Assembly: GCA_905116865.2 (NCBI GenBank)
Contig: CAJHNH020004569.1
Span: forward strand, 205,001-269,000
Length of the DNA: 64,000 bases
Reading direction: 5' to 3'
Source: Candidula unifasciata
Lineage: Eukaryota > Mollusca > Gastropoda > Stylommatophora > Geomitridae
This document shows, piece by piece, positions 1 to 64,000 of the stretch; position 1 is the first letter of the stretch, and the number at the start of each line of letters is the position of its first letter. The translations under genes were made by a program, and so were the position numbers. The notes under the pieces were generated by a model, which did no database searches, had not been told where the DNA came from, and worked only from the letters and a program-made list of their open reading frames with translations.

Positions 1-111
1 AACACATCACCCAATCAACTAACAAATACAATCAGATTATTGAAAGTTATTTTATTGTTTTTTTTTTTTTTTTTTTTTTTTATTTCATTGATTATTTTTA
101 ATTATATTTTA

Positions 112-776
112 TCATGGGCTGTCAACTCCAATATTTGTGTTGTGTGGGAGCTAATCATGGGCTGTCAACACCAATATTTATGTTGTGTGGGAGCTAATCA
201 TGGGCTGTCAACACCAATATTTGTGTTTAGTGCAAGCTAATCATGGGCTGTCAACACCAATATTTGTGTTTTGTGGGAGCTAATCATGGGCTGTCAACAC
301 CATTATTTGTGTTTTGTGGGAGCTAATCATTGGCTGTCAACACCAATATTTGTGTTGTGTGTGAGCGAATCATGGGCTGTCAACACCAATATTTGTGTTG
401 TGTGTGAGCGAATCATGGGCTGTCAACACCAATATTTGTGTTGTGTGTGAGCGAATCATGGGCTGTCAACTCCAATATTACTCTTGTGGAAGTGAATCAT
501 GGGCTGTCAACTCCAATATGTGTGTTGTGTGGAAGTGAATCATGGGCTGTCAACTCCAACATTTGTGTTGTGTGGGAGTGAATCAAGGGCTGTCAACTCT
601 AATTTTTATGTTGTGTGGGAGTGAATCATGAGCTGTCAACTCCAATTTTACTCTTGTGGAAGTGAATCATGGGCTGTCAACTCCAATTTTTGTGTTGTGT
701 GGGAGTGAATCATACGCTGTCAACTCCAATATTTGTGTTTTGTGTGAGTGAATCATGAGCTGTCAACAAGGCAGCT
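112..776. repeat. 43-bp minisatellite
   Basis: About 15 units containing atcatgggctgtcaac and atttgtgttgtgtg, increasingly diverged toward the right. A T homopolymer of about 25 bases lies just left (55-81). Confidence 0.92.
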
Positions 777-1685
777 AGTAATTTCTGGGGTCTTTGATCA
801 CAGCTCCAATCTGGGCTTTATAGCTGAGCTAGACACGGATACCTCCTCAAGATGACTCGATATTGAGGACAATCAATGACACAAGATTACCCGGCATATT
901 GGACAATGGCACGATAGATTACACCGCCACATGTAAACATTATGTCACACTGGAAGAGCCTTGCCCTCTCTTGCTCCAGACAAGCAAACTTTGAATTACA
1001 GTAAACTCTACAGGTTGTGTATCACCCCGACCTGATACTGTTTATTGACATACCTCCTACCTTACAGTGCGAGAAGTTACTTTATGTAACCGTGGGATGC
1101 CCCAGTAGAACTTTAATATGCACAGGGTATCTAAAATGTGCAGTGGCTCTACGACCTCTGGTGTTAAACAGTTTCACTGAAATCCAGCAAGAGCAATTCA
1201 GAGAAAGGTATATAATCCTGTATGAATTCAAATGTGATACATAAAACGCAACCCATTTGGCTTAACACACACACACACAACAGTGACAACTATTTCTTGA
1301 ACCCCAGAACAATTTTCGAACAATACAATAAATCTTCATACACAAGACAGCTGTACAAATGCAATCTCATTTTCAGCGAAACAACGAATAAGACCCGGTG
1401 TATTGATGAAAGAGTAGTTCATTTGTTACGCGACTGTGAAATATAACAACAACTGAAATATGCTCTTACTTCCTTTCGAGATTTGTCCATCGACTGCTGG
1501 ATATGGTACAGCACATACAACTAGCAGAACTAGGCAGATCGCGGTGGCCATGTCTCTTCTGTGAAAAGACTTGTACACGTCAACAAACTGAGACAATAGA
1601 TGTCTGTTAGTAAACAGTACTCTCTAGGCAGTCATTGCAGCTTTGGGCAACTTTAGGTCCTCAAATATTCTTATCTTGAAGAGCT
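777..1685. other. No gene seen
   Basis: Unique-looking AT-moderate sequence with only short open frames of about 75 codons. No domain, splice pattern or repeat that I can name. Confidence 0.5.
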
Positions 1686-1689
1686 CAGG

Positions 1690-2645
1690 CGCCTAGAATA
1701 TTTGCCAGAATCTTGGAGCTCCTGCAATTGTAAATTCTCCAAAATACTTTTTTTTTTTTTAATTTTTCGTTGATTTGATTTGATTTAAGAACCGACATCA
1801 CATCACATTCCCATAAGCGCTCGTTGTCCATCTTCAGCAGCCAGCGAAGAGTTTCGATACTCATGGTGCCAGTAGCATTCTGATTAAACGTCCGTCTTGC
1901 TTTTCCTCTGAGCCACGAGCATCTGCCATAACCTCTCGTCACTCTCGCTGCATCAATCTCACCAGACTGTGGTGATCTATCTGCTCCTCCGAACTGTACA
2001 CGGTCTCGCTCAACGCACTAACCACGTCTGCCTAATAATGTATCAGTATTCCACCAAGTTGTGCAGAGCCAGCCAGTCTGCCTGCCTGTTCATTTCCCAA
2101 CACACTGGCGTACCCCGGTGAAAAAAAAACCAGACAATACTCCTCACACGTGTCCTCCGCAGCGAAGCATGCCACTCTGCACGAAGCATACCTGTTCTCA
2201 TCTTCCTCAGCATGCTTTCTGAATCAGTTACACTCACGATGTGTGTGTGTGTGTCGTGTTCTCTAGCCAGCGGACAGCTGCAGTGACCGCCTCCACCTCC
2301 ATTCGTAAGCTGGATGGTGTGGTATCATATACTAGGCTCTCCTGCACCAACGTTGACCATTAACTTTTGCAGCTACTCTGTTATATGACTTTGCCTGCAG
2401 CACCTTGTGCCTACCTGCAACCGTCGCATGTATCGCATACACACCACTGGGGTATCTCTGGTGCAACCTAGAATGACCCGCATAGCCGCGTTCTGTATGC
2501 GCTCTATTGTGTCCATCTGACTCTTTGAGACGGTAAGCAGTCCCAGGCCATAATCAACCACTGACAGTATCAGGTGCTGATAAGTGTGAAAAGCATTCTC
2601 TGCTCTATGTGAATTGCAGCTATAGTGAATACAGGACAGCTGCAA
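1690..2645 (-). mobile_element. LINE 3' part: reverse transcriptase end, RNase H and C-terminal tail (decayed)
   Basis: On the minus strand three pieces lie in order. First a reverse transcriptase C-terminal segment (Ser-Lys-Ser-Gln-Met-Asp, Ile-Gln-Asn-Ala-Ala-Met-Arg-Val-Ile-Leu-Gly-Cys-Thr). Then an RNase H tail (Met-Asn-Arg-Gln-Ala-Asp-Trp-Leu-Ala, family NERADxLA). Last a C-terminal module with Thr-Leu-Arg-Trp-Leu-Leu-Lys-Met and Leu-Trp-Glu-Cys. The frame is broken between the pieces. This C-terminal module recurs across the window and marks one LINE family. Confidence 0.75.
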
Positions 2646-2784
2646 CCCAATTCACCAGCCATAGATTGACCTCCTTCTCCCTCAGTGCAGTCATTAAGAT
2701 GTCGTATTTCACTCTGTTATTAAAAATGTGTCATTCAGCACAGAACAGCATTAATAATTCTACAATTGCCAATGCAACCAGTCA

Positions 2785-2860
2785 AGCAATGGATCACAAA
2801 CTGTCCTCCCCACAGCGCTTTATGGCAAAAGTGGAAATTGATGATAATGATGACAGAAAA
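2785..2860 (+). mobile_element. 3' tail of an RTE-like LINE
   Basis: The stretch ggatcacaaactgtcc...aaaagtggaaattgatgata matches the tails at 17055-17125 and 56745-56815 (both minus strand). All end in GAT/TGA-type short repeats, as RTE-clade LINEs do. Confidence 0.55.
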
Positions 2861-3097
2861 CTAGAATATAACAGACGATCAACAGCCAACTAGCGGCCGT
2901 ACATTAACTAGGAATATTCTAACTTTAGTTCATAACCTTTTTTTAAATCACAGCTAATTAAAGGCATCCTGAATGTTAACAGACAGCGAGGATAGGGGAG
3001 TATAGAGAGAATGGCAGATAACAGTGAAAAAAAAAGAAACGTACAAAACATGGTTGAATGGAGTTGACGGCCATGCAGATCAAGAAGCCGATAGATA

Positions 3098-3402
<305 letters not shown>

Positions 3403-3499
3403 GACCTACTAAACAACTGGAAACACTAACTGGAAAGAGACAACCAGTCCCAGAGAGGAAGGGACGCGGGTGATATCTGCAGCCCTGACTCTTTAGGGC

Positions 3500-3620
3500 T
3501 TGTAAAGATGAAAAATAAGATTACGTGTCTCGTAAAGCAGAAAAAGAAGATTACGTGACTCGTAAAGCTAAAAAAGAAGATTACGTGACTCGTAAAGCTG
3601 AAGAAGAAGCATTACGTGAC
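3500..3620. repeat. Short array of 33-bp units
   Basis: Three to four copies of a unit with gattacgtgactcgtaaag. Confidence 0.8.
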
Positions 3621-4049
3621 TCATTCACATTAACTTCGTCTTTTGAACTCCCTGGTAAATTAAATTGCTGTCCAGTGGACAGCATCTCGACTCTGATACA
3701 CTTCTGATTATAACCCACTTTCTAAAACGAAACAAGCACGTATTTACTTGCCAGAATGTGGAATCTTCTTGTGTTTCTCAACAGACTGAATAGATGGCTT
3801 GTGGAGAAGGTCTTACATCACAGCAGATTGGAGACGTGGCAACCGATGATTTGTTGGCTTCAGACGCTACAAGACACTCTGAGCTCGACGATTGGATAAT
3901 GTGTCTACGTTCGTTTGAGGAAACGTGGTAGATCATTAGTTGTTTGCCTATTGTTATTCACCAGATGTCTATTGTTATCATGAATACTCTGGTTAGGGGT
4001 ATATCGTATTGAAAAACATTTTCTTGTTTTTGACCGCACGTAACAGTTC

Positions 4050-5110
4050 CTGACAAAAATGCCATGTTTTTGACAGCACCTCCATGTTTCTGACAGTGTT
4101 TTAATGTTACTGATAGCGCCTCCATGTTTCCGACAGTACCTCCATGTTTCTGACTGTGTTTTAATGTTACTGATAGCACCTTCATGTTTCCGACAGTACC
4201 TCCATGTTTCTGACAGTGTTTTAATGTTACTGAAAGCGCCTTCATGTTTCCGACAGTACCTCCATGTTTTTGACAGTGTTTTAATGTTACTGATAGCGCC
4301 TCCATGTTTCCGACAGTACGTCCATGTTTCTGACAGTGTTTTAATGTTACTGAAAGCGCCTTCATGTTTCCGACAGTACCTCCATGTTTCCGACAGCTCC
4401 TCCATGTTTCTGACAGTGTTTTAATGTTACTGATAGCGCCTCCATGTTTCCGACAGTTCCTCCATGTTTCCGACAGCTCCTCCGTGTTCTTGACAGCGCC
4501 TCCGTTTCTCTGACCGCGCCTCCATGTTTCTAACAGTGCATCCATGTGTCTGACAGCACGTCCATGCTTTTGACAGCATGTTACTATTCCTGACAATACC
4601 TCTATGTTTCTAACAGCACACCCACGCTTGTGACAGCATTTCATTGTTTCTGACAGCACTTCTATGTTTCAGACAGCACCTCATTGTTTCTGACAGCACT
4701 TCCATGTTTCAGACAGCATCTCTGTGTTTCTGACAGCACTTCCATGTTTCTGACAGCATCTCTGTGTTTCTGACAGCACGTCAATGTATCAGAGAGCATC
4801 TCTGTGTTTCTGACAACACCTCCTTGTTTCTTAAAGAAATTTTCTGTTGTTTCAGACAGCAAGTCGATGTTTCAGACAGTTTGTCTATGTTTTAGACAGC
4901 ACTTCCATGTTTCTGACAGCACTTTTATGTTTTTGACAGCACTTCCATGTTTCAGAGAGCAAGTCGATGTTTCAGACAGTTTGTCTATGTTTTAGACAAC
5001 ACGTCCATGTTTCTGACAGCACGTCCCTGTTTCTGATTGCACTTTCCTGTTTGTTTTTCTGATCGTACGTATGTGTCTCTGACAGTACTACCCTGTTTCT
5101 GACAACTTTT
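4050..5110. repeat. 20-bp minisatellite, array 1 (reverse orientation to array 2)
   Basis: About 50 units of ctgacagcacctccatgttt-type sequence. Between 4080 and 4450 three units form a 60-bp higher-order repeat with gttttaatgttactgatagc. The long minus-strand open frames here follow from a 20-bp unit that lacks stops, not from a gene. Confidence 0.93.
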
Positions 5111-5121
5111 CACTGATATAT

Positions 5122-5390
5122 ACTGTTGTTGTTGTTGTTGTTTACAGTATTTTTCTCATCTCCACAGCAAATAAGTACCCACGACTGCACATTCTTGGGC
5201 ATATGGTGCTAAATGTTGATGATGATGGTGATAATGATGATGCTGGTGATGAATGATAATGATGATACTGATGTTGATGATAATGAGGATGATGATGATA
5301 ATGATGGTGATGATGTTAGTTATGATAATGTTGATGAAGATAATGACGTCGATGATGATCGTGACGACGATGACGGTGATGATGATAAAA
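5122..5390. repeat. GTT and GAT trinucleotide-rich tract
   Basis: Imperfect (GTT)n then degenerate (GATGAT)n up to about 5385. Confidence 0.9.
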
Positions 5391-5399
5391 CTGGTAGGG

Positions 5400-6160
5400 T
5401 GTGGCTGCATCACAATACATTTTGAGTTGTGAGTAAACATGTTGCACACGTCATCGTGCTCACACAAACACGCACAGGGAACAACTTGTAAGTTTGGAAC
5501 ATCTGCCGCCCTTAGTCACACAATATGCAGATATTGATTCCTGCGTCAGTTTATCTAAAGTCACTTTTAGTTCATACATACGGGGCAGCGGTTCCCAAAC
5601 TTACAGTCATTGGGCTACACACAAATATAATAGAATGTCAAGAAGGGAGTCAGAAAACAACAACGTACACACACTACATTTTCCCACTGCAAGACTTGAA
5701 CCTGTGTATCTCTTGGTGACTGCATTGACCCAAAAAGAAAATGTATTTTCTTAGCCTGTTAAAAACAAAATGGGACACTAGAAGTGGCATGGGTATTTTG
5801 TAAAGAAAATAAACAGAACCAAATAACTGTATCGAGGAGTTTCTATTCTCCACGAAGAATAAGATATCGGGTAGTGTATTCCAAACATTGTCAACACTGA
5901 TAAGGGCGATAACTTAAGTAACCAGTATGTGCCCACTGCGAGTCGAGAAGTTAACAGGCTTTAATAGTTAAATTTTCTGTCCAAATTTCGAATTTATAAA
6001 GCCATTTTATAAAAAAACCATTAATAGAGTGTTTAGCCCACAGATTCAAATTTGTGACGTTAATATATAGTTCGTGCACTGAAATTCCTTGAGCTTTCCA
6101 TGAAAGTACAATAAACATCTCTCAAAGTTTCCGGGTGCAGTGATCTTCTAAATAATGATA
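5400..6160. other. Spacer between the two inverted 20-bp arrays
   Basis: No coding signal. The motif cagcggttcccaaac at 5586-5600 resembles the terminal repeat of hAT elements, but no partner end was found. Confidence 0.4.
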
Positions 6161-6164
6161 TGAA

Positions 6165-6945
6165 AGAGTGCCGAGGTGCTATCTGAAACATAGACAGGCT
6201 ATCTGAAACATCGACGTGCTGTTAAAACACGGAAGTGCTGTAAAAAACGACAGTGATGTAAGAAACACGGAAGTGCTGTCAGAAACAAGGAGGTGCTGTC
6301 AGAAACAAGGAAGTGCTTTTAGAAACAAGGAAGTGCTTTCAGAAACAAGGAGGTGCTGTCAGAAACACGGAAGTGCTGTCAGAAACAAGGAGGTGCATTC
6401 AGAAACAAAGAGTTGCTGTCAAAAACACGGAAGTGCTTTTAGAAACAAGGAGGTGCTGTCAGAAACACGGAAGTTCTGTCAGAAACAAGGAGGTGCTGTC
6501 AGAAACAAGGAAATGCTGTCAGAAATACGGAAGTGCTGTCAGAAACAAGGAAGTGCTTTCAGAAACACGGAAGTGCTTTCAGAAACAAGGAAGTGCTTTC
6601 AGAAACAAGGAGGTGCTGTCAGAAACACGGAAATGCTGTCAGAAACACGGAGGTGCTTTCAGAAACAAGGAGGTGCTGTCAGAAACACGGAAGTGCTTTC
6701 ACAAACAAGGAGGTGCTGTCAGAAACACGCAAGTGCTTTCAGAAACAAGGAGGGGCTTTCAGAAACACGGAAATGCTGTCAGAAACAAGGAGGTGCTGTC
6801 AGAAACACGGAAGTGCTTTCAGAAACAAGGAGGTGCTGTCAGAAACATGGAAGTACTGTCAGAAACACGGATTTGCTGTCAGAAACACGGAAATGCTGTC
6901 AGAAACACGGAAGTGCTTTCAGAAACAAGGAGGTGCTGTCAGTAT
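6165..6945. repeat. 20-bp minisatellite, array 2
   Basis: About 39 units of gtgctgtcagaaacaaggag type, the reverse complement of array 1 at 4050-5110. The overlapping plus-strand open frames of 144-282 codons are array artefacts. Confidence 0.93.
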
Positions 6946-7124
6946 ATGGTCAGTACTTATTACTTGAATATGCCAGGATCAAGTTCAACACACGTAATTA
7001 CAAGCGGCACTGCATCAGCGGGTTTCAAAACAACGCTCCTGATGCATTATGTATGTTCAGGTAGGGGAATCTTCTGTGACCCATTTATTGTCTCTTGATC
7101 ACTGGTTCCGATCCCTGCCAAGAC

Positions 7125-7285
7125 ATATCTTAAATAACCAGGGCACCCAGGTCGCGGTAACCTTAATAAGTACCAGAAAATTTTCTCAGAAGTAAAGTCG
7201 ACCGCCATGACACCGACCACACCATCCTCAAATGCTCATTGGTCTATAAAATTGGGTTTAGCACCATATGACCAGTCGGGTGAAT
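7125..7285 (+). mobile_element. SINE-A partial copy
   Basis: Shares the SINE-A body: a tagtaccag/gtcgaccgccatgacaccgacc type segment followed by ggtctataaaat. Head and tail are eroded. Confidence 0.45.
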
Positions 7286-7289
7286 ACTT

Positions 7290-7790
7290 AAAACGATTCC
7301 TGTGATCTTACTTTTACAACATGTAGACAGGAGCAGTACAGGTTTCAGAACCGCTCATGACAAACGTGTTAGTTTGTAGTAAAATGTGCGAATCGTTGGA
7401 TTAACGATCGGACCGAAGCGGACTACTGTAGGAGAGACGGTATAGTTCAGACTACATACTAGAAATATAACGATAGCTAGAGATGTAGATGTTAAAATCC
7501 ATTCGACGATGTCCAAAGATATCCTTGTGAATTCATTTCTTGTGTTATTCATTTTAGGCAATTTTGTTTTGTTATTCAATGTTCGGAAGATAGTTTCTGG
7601 AGTATTACATTACATACCATAGGATTTAACTTCCAGTAAGAACGCAAGCTATCAAATTTTGGATAATATTCTATTTTACTTTTTCTTCTTCTACGTTCAC
7701 ACATGAAAGGACAGTGACACGTTGTCTTCTGGTTTACTGTTAGGTCACGATATCTTCGATCTTTGGGTAGCACATCGGGTTTAAACTAAC
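7290..7790. other. No gene seen
   Basis: Only short minus-strand open frames (65-74 codons) without recognisable domains. Confidence 0.4.
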
Positions 7791-7794
7791 TTAT

Positions 7795-7900
7795 TATTAG
7801 TCACCTTTTACGACATGCTTGTGTGAGGACTGCAAGTCTGTTTTTTACTCATAACCCCGTCAATGTAGCCCCGGAAACTGTACGGAGAACATTGGGACCA
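7795..7900. mobile_element. SINE-D fragment
   Basis: Contains ttttacgacatgc and gccccggaaactgtacgg, matching copies at 13345-13435, 42900-43010 and 57770-57890. The Tyr-rich (t/c)ttacgacatgc box resembles a SINE core common in mollusc genomes. Confidence 0.45.
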
Positions 7901-8930
7901 ATCAGGCGGTGCTTTAGGTTTTATTTTTTTAACTGATAGATAGTATGGGTTGGTAGAGTCATATTAGGTCATGTCAGGTCATAGATGGTTGTAAAATTAG
8001 TTGTATATCAGTCTAATGATTTTAGTCTTTTGAAAATCAGTTTTTGAGCACTGTTATTACATTTATTTAGTACGTCATGGCTCAAGCACCATATAACCGT
8101 TAGTTTAGACTATCACTGCTACATACAAGCGTTTTAGAAACTTGTGTTAACTATAATGGTTTAAACTATTGAAGAATGGGTATTTTTAGTTGAGCATTTG
8201 TTCCTGAATAGTGGCAGGTGTTCTAATGTGGTTGTTCAACAATTTATTATGTTCTTTTCTGATACCCAAGCTCCTTATCCTAGTACTGTTAGCAGTTTTA
8301 TCGGTAGAATCGATTGGCAGTAGAGCAGTTGGGGGGGGGGCGGGGGGCGGACGGCCGCAAAAAAAATAACACGCTATAGTTGTAAATTTTGCATTACTTT
8401 CGCAGACAGTAATTACAAAAATAGGAACAGCAATATATTAAAATTAATAGAATCTTTACAAATACACCTTGTAATTTTTATAGCTGTGGTGAATGTTATA
8501 ATGATTACTGAGACAAATGTAATAGTAATTGTAATGGAAATTGTGTTTGCTGTTGCGATTCAATTTGGATGACTTTTGGACTATTGGATGTAATAATTGT
8601 TGTGATGGTGATTTGTAATGGTGATTGTAAAGGTGACTGGTGGTGGTTGCAATAGTAAAATATATTGGTGACTACATTGAAATCTGTAGTTACAAAATCA
8701 TTGTGCATTTTCATATACTGGACGCACACAAAGGCTTCTCATTCATCATAGGACTGGCACTATTAACCGCGTGACGTTGATGAATATTTTGAGAGGGGAA
8801 TCTGAGCACCTATAAATGTGTCCGCAGTGCTGTGAAGATAATCCAACTCATAGCTCATTGACTGTGTTTTGGATACTTGATTGCTGGTGTTTGGTTGCAT
8901 CTTTCCGCCTTCTCAGTCGACAGTTTTGTG
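7901..8930. other. No gene seen; simple-sequence patches
   Basis: Low-complexity G-run at 8332-8348 and degenerate gtaatggtgattgtaa sequence at 8510-8660. No coding support. Confidence 0.4.
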
Positions 8931-8944
8931 CTGTGCAACGAAGT

Positions 8945-9055
8945 GGCATGAGACTCACACTCCATGGCGATAGCGAGTGTGACTAGCAAGACCCACCCAC
9001 CTTAAGGAAAGTCTTTTATAATTAGAGTAAGTCAATTCAGGATCGTTGTTGCCAC
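8945..9055. repeat. Interspersed repeat, copy 1
   Basis: catggcgatagcgagtgtga, then agacccacccaccttaagga, match a copy at 48355-48450. Family unknown. Confidence 0.6.
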
Positions 9056-9534
9056 CCCACTGCGCACACAATGAACATATTATTGCATATGTTATTTCCT
9101 GTGGCCATAAACACCCACACCTGGAACCCGTGGACTTAGACAGCCACCCACGTACAGGTTGAACAATTTAAGATGGGGCTGTGACCTTTCAATGATCTTT
9201 TATGAGGCCCTGTTCCCTTAAACAGTTTATAAAAGGGGCTGAGTTTTATGGGTCCAAAATATTTTGTTGTGGCGAAGCTCCGGTTAGTGGTATCTACGTA
9301 GCGATTTTTCTGTTTACACAAAGTATACAGTATGAAGTGTATATTCAATATTGTTTTCATTTTTTTAGAGACTTTTGTAAAAAACAAAAACACATAATCT
9401 CCCACTACAGAGGTCCCTTTTGGTCTCTGTGGTCCACCTTTGACCCTTGTAGGCCCTGGAATAATGTAGTGGCTTCACCCCTCTCACCTCAGGCATGCTT
9501 TTATGTGTGATGTATGTGTGTGTGTGTGTGTGCG

Positions 9535-9945
9535 CGCCCGTGCGTGTATTGTAAACGACTTCGCTGATTAACTTTAGCCTTCCATTCATGCACGCATGTG
9601 CGTACACCTGAGAGCTAGCTGTTTGATGTAACATTATGAAAAAAGTTTTCACTGATTTCGATTAGAGACTGCTTTGTGACTACCACAGCAAAGTCAATCA
9701 TTACTTTATTCAATGTTGACTTGGCTGAACGAATTGAAAGTGTATATTATGCGTGTGCACGTGTGTATGTGTGGTGTGTGTGTGTTTTGTAAACGACTTG
9801 GTTGATTGACTTGAGCCTTCGATTCATGCACGCATGTTCACGTGAGAGCCAGCTGGTTGCTGTAAAAAACAGGCAAAATGTTTTCATTGATTTTCATTGT
9901 CTTTCACAGCAAAGTCAATCATTTAAAATGTTCAACGTAGACTGA
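9535..9945. repeat. Direct duplication of about 150 bp
   Basis: Segments 9547-9705 and 9787-9932 share tgtaaacgact, ttcatgcacgcatgt and cagcaaagtcaatcatt with small indels. Each is preceded by a GT-rich patch. Confidence 0.7.
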
Positions 9946-9947
9946 CT

Positions 9948-10165
9948 AACTGACTGACTTTTTACCCCACCAGGACATCACACAAGCGATAAACACCCAA
10001 TGACACAAAGTGCCACCATGTGGATGAGGATCACCGTGGAAAGGTCCAAGAAATAGCGTTCAGACAATTGGCCATATTTATGGCCTGCCTATATTGCGGC
10101 CCCTGACAAAAGCCAGAGTGGGGCTTCAAACAACAAAAAAATTACGTCATAATAAGGACGTAAGG
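9948..10165 (+). repeat. Interspersed repeat E, copy 1
   Basis: About 215 bp, from tgactgactttttacccc through tatattgcggcccctg to ttacgtcataataaggacgt. Highly similar copies lie at 62622-62845 (plus) and 63424-63648 (minus). No open frame or pol III box is obvious. Confidence 0.85.
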
Positions 10166-10571
10166 ATTTCATCGTAGACTTGGCTGGCCGACATTACAAT
10201 TTGTAAAGGATTGTGTAGAAGTTCACTGTCATTTTCTGTGATAACGTCTTTTTCTGTGTACACCCTTGGAGTTTGTTTTTATTTTCCGCAATTAATTTAG
10301 TTATTTTTTCCCCAAAGGATTGGTTTTGGGGGAAATCTGGTGAATCCCTAGCATTATGTAGTGTGTTTTCTTACTTTTCTCGTTTAGTCAGATCGAATGA
10401 GAAATATCGGGGTTATTTCCCCGAAAATTGTTTTTACACTATCAATAGTCTGCTGTGAAATTGTCTAACGGCAAAGTTAAACTGTAACACTTGACCCCCA
10501 AATTAAGACATGGACTTAAAACAAATGTCAAATCTATTCAACCTAAAATCTGTTACAAACATCGTTTGACC

Positions 10572-63213
<52,642 letters not shown>

Positions 63214-63259
63214 GTAATGGTCTTTAGTTTTTGTGTAAACCGCTTTTTAGCTGGTGCAG

Positions 63260-63358
63260 TTTGTGAGTGTGCAGATGTTGCTACATCGAATACTCTTAAA
63301 GGCGGAGACATGTGTGCTTCATGCAGAGTAGCAAGCATAACTTCAGAGGAGCTGAGGA
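63260..63358 (+). CDS. Possible next LE exon fragment (doubtful)
   Basis: After ctggtgcag at 63259 the phase-1 continuation reads Val-Cys-Glu-Cys-Ala-Asp-Val and reaches Met-Cys-Ala-Ser-Cys, an LE-like cysteine pattern. The implied intron would be only 46 bases, well below the others in this gene, and the end is uncertain. It could be chance or a decayed exon. Confidence 0.22.
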
Positions 63359-63423
63359 GTAAAGTGTCCTTTGTATATTTTCTGGTGTAGGTGTGTTAAC
63401 AAATGAATATATACATAAAATAT

Positions 63424-63648
63424 TCCTCACGTCCTTTTTAGGGCGTAATTTTTTGTTATTTGAAGCCCTACTCTGGCTTTTGCCAGGGGCCGCAATATAG
63501 GCAGGCCATCAATATGGCCAATTGTCTGAACGCGGTTTCTGGGACCTCTCCACGGTGATTCTCATCCACATGGTGGCGCATTGTGCCATCGGGTGTTTAT
63601 CGCTTGTGTGATGTCCTGGTGGGGTAGAAAGTCAGTCAGTCAGTCGGT
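63424..63648 (-). repeat. Interspersed repeat E, copy 3 (inverted to copy 2)
   Basis: cacgtcctttttagggcgta through gccaggggccgcaatatagg to ggggtagaaagtcagtcagt. Reverse complement of copy 2 over about 220 bp, with exon 22 between them. Confidence 0.9.
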
Positions 63649-63714
63649 TAACAAATGAACATCAGATAGATAAATTGCCTGGTTCTGCATTACTTAATTA
63701 GAGGTAATTGATGT

Positions 63715-63915
63715 GTGACAAGCTATATGTTGTAAGGGATCTTCAGGAGCTAGTAAACAGTGCAGATGTACAGACAGATCATCAGGGTCTGGATAGAATT
63801 GTGCAGATACGAGTGGCCAGGGGATCTGTCCGACGATCAACACTTAAGGGAACTGTGAGATGGACATGCAGTCAGATTAATACTGGTACCATAGGAACTG
63901 GAAATTGCTGTATCC
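63715..63915 (+). mobile_element. LINE C-terminal fragment
   Basis: Decayed counterpart of the C-terminal LINE module: gcagatgtacagacagatca, then Arg-Gly-Ser-Val-Arg-Arg-Ser-Thr-Leu-Lys-Gly-Thr-Val-Arg-Trp-Thr-Cys-Ser and a Gly-Thr-Ile box. Confidence 0.45.
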
Positions 63916-64000
63916 ACTCGGATACAGCTAAAATCTCAGTTATTTCGTATAAAAACTGGTATGAAAATTAGTGTTCTAAATTATTGCAAGACGCCTCCGA

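Noticed and set aside
3905..4659. Minus-strand frames of 166 and 233 codons
   Set aside because: Same 20-bp satellite in reverse orientation; a compositional artefact.
5156..5467. 103-codon His/Ile-rich minus-strand frame
   Set aside because: GAT-rich microsatellite on the opposite strand.
6216..7098. Three overlapping plus-strand frames of 144-282 codons with a 20-residue repeat
   Set aside because: A 20-bp unit lacking stops keeps all three frames open and gives a 20-residue period. No signal peptide, domain or splicing evidence.

Overview
This is a window of animal nuclear DNA dominated by introns. The spliced exon structure, the metazoan-only laminin domains, the dense non-LTR retrotransposon tails, tRNA-derived SINEs and very abundant minisatellites point to a lophotrochozoan, most likely a gastropod mollusc. 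That placement is inference, not proof. There is no sign of bacterial or organellar sequence.

One plus-strand gene runs from 10572 past the right edge. Its first 16 coding exons (10572-41563) spell out the amino-terminal half of a laminin beta-type chain: signal peptide, laminin N-terminal (LN) domain, LE repeats 1-5, a laminin IV type B / LF domain, then LE6. From the phase-1 donor after LE6 two continuations are possible. The first, 4.6 kb downstream, is a 1.2-kb exon (46179-47410) with a short mucin-like stalk, one transmembrane helix, a basic stop-transfer and a roughly 335-residue cytoplasmic tail with SH3, PPxY, YxxPhi and PDZ-type ligand motifs, a stop codon and a nearby AATAAA. The second (50067-63213 and beyond) continues with LE7-LE9, a laminin IV type A domain as in alpha and gamma chains, and further LE repeats. 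The simplest reading is one gene with an alternative last exon, giving a membrane-anchored short laminin and a longer chain that mixes beta-type and gamma/alpha-type parts. Two exons (24109-24289 and 30703-30894) carry single-base frame breaks, which may be assembly errors or real lesions.

Layout: 1-10500 holds minisatellites, LINE and SINE pieces and no gene. 10572-20538 encodes signal peptide and LN. 20907-29237 encodes LE1-LE5. 30703-38434 encodes the LF domain, including a sequon-packed 10-residue repeat and an RKRR furin-type site. 41411-41563 is LE6. 46179-47410 is the membrane exon. 50067-52981 encodes LE7-LE9. 55291-62263 encodes laminin IV type A. 62950-63213 encodes following LE modules.

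The introns are filled with tandem arrays (units of 15, 20, 23, 24, 25, 30, 40, 42, 43, 59 and 78 bp), a GAA tract of about 0.9 kb, many 3' ends of LINEs, at least four SINE-like families and small piggyBac-like and hAT-like elements. Many long open frames in this window are only tandem arrays lacking stop codons.
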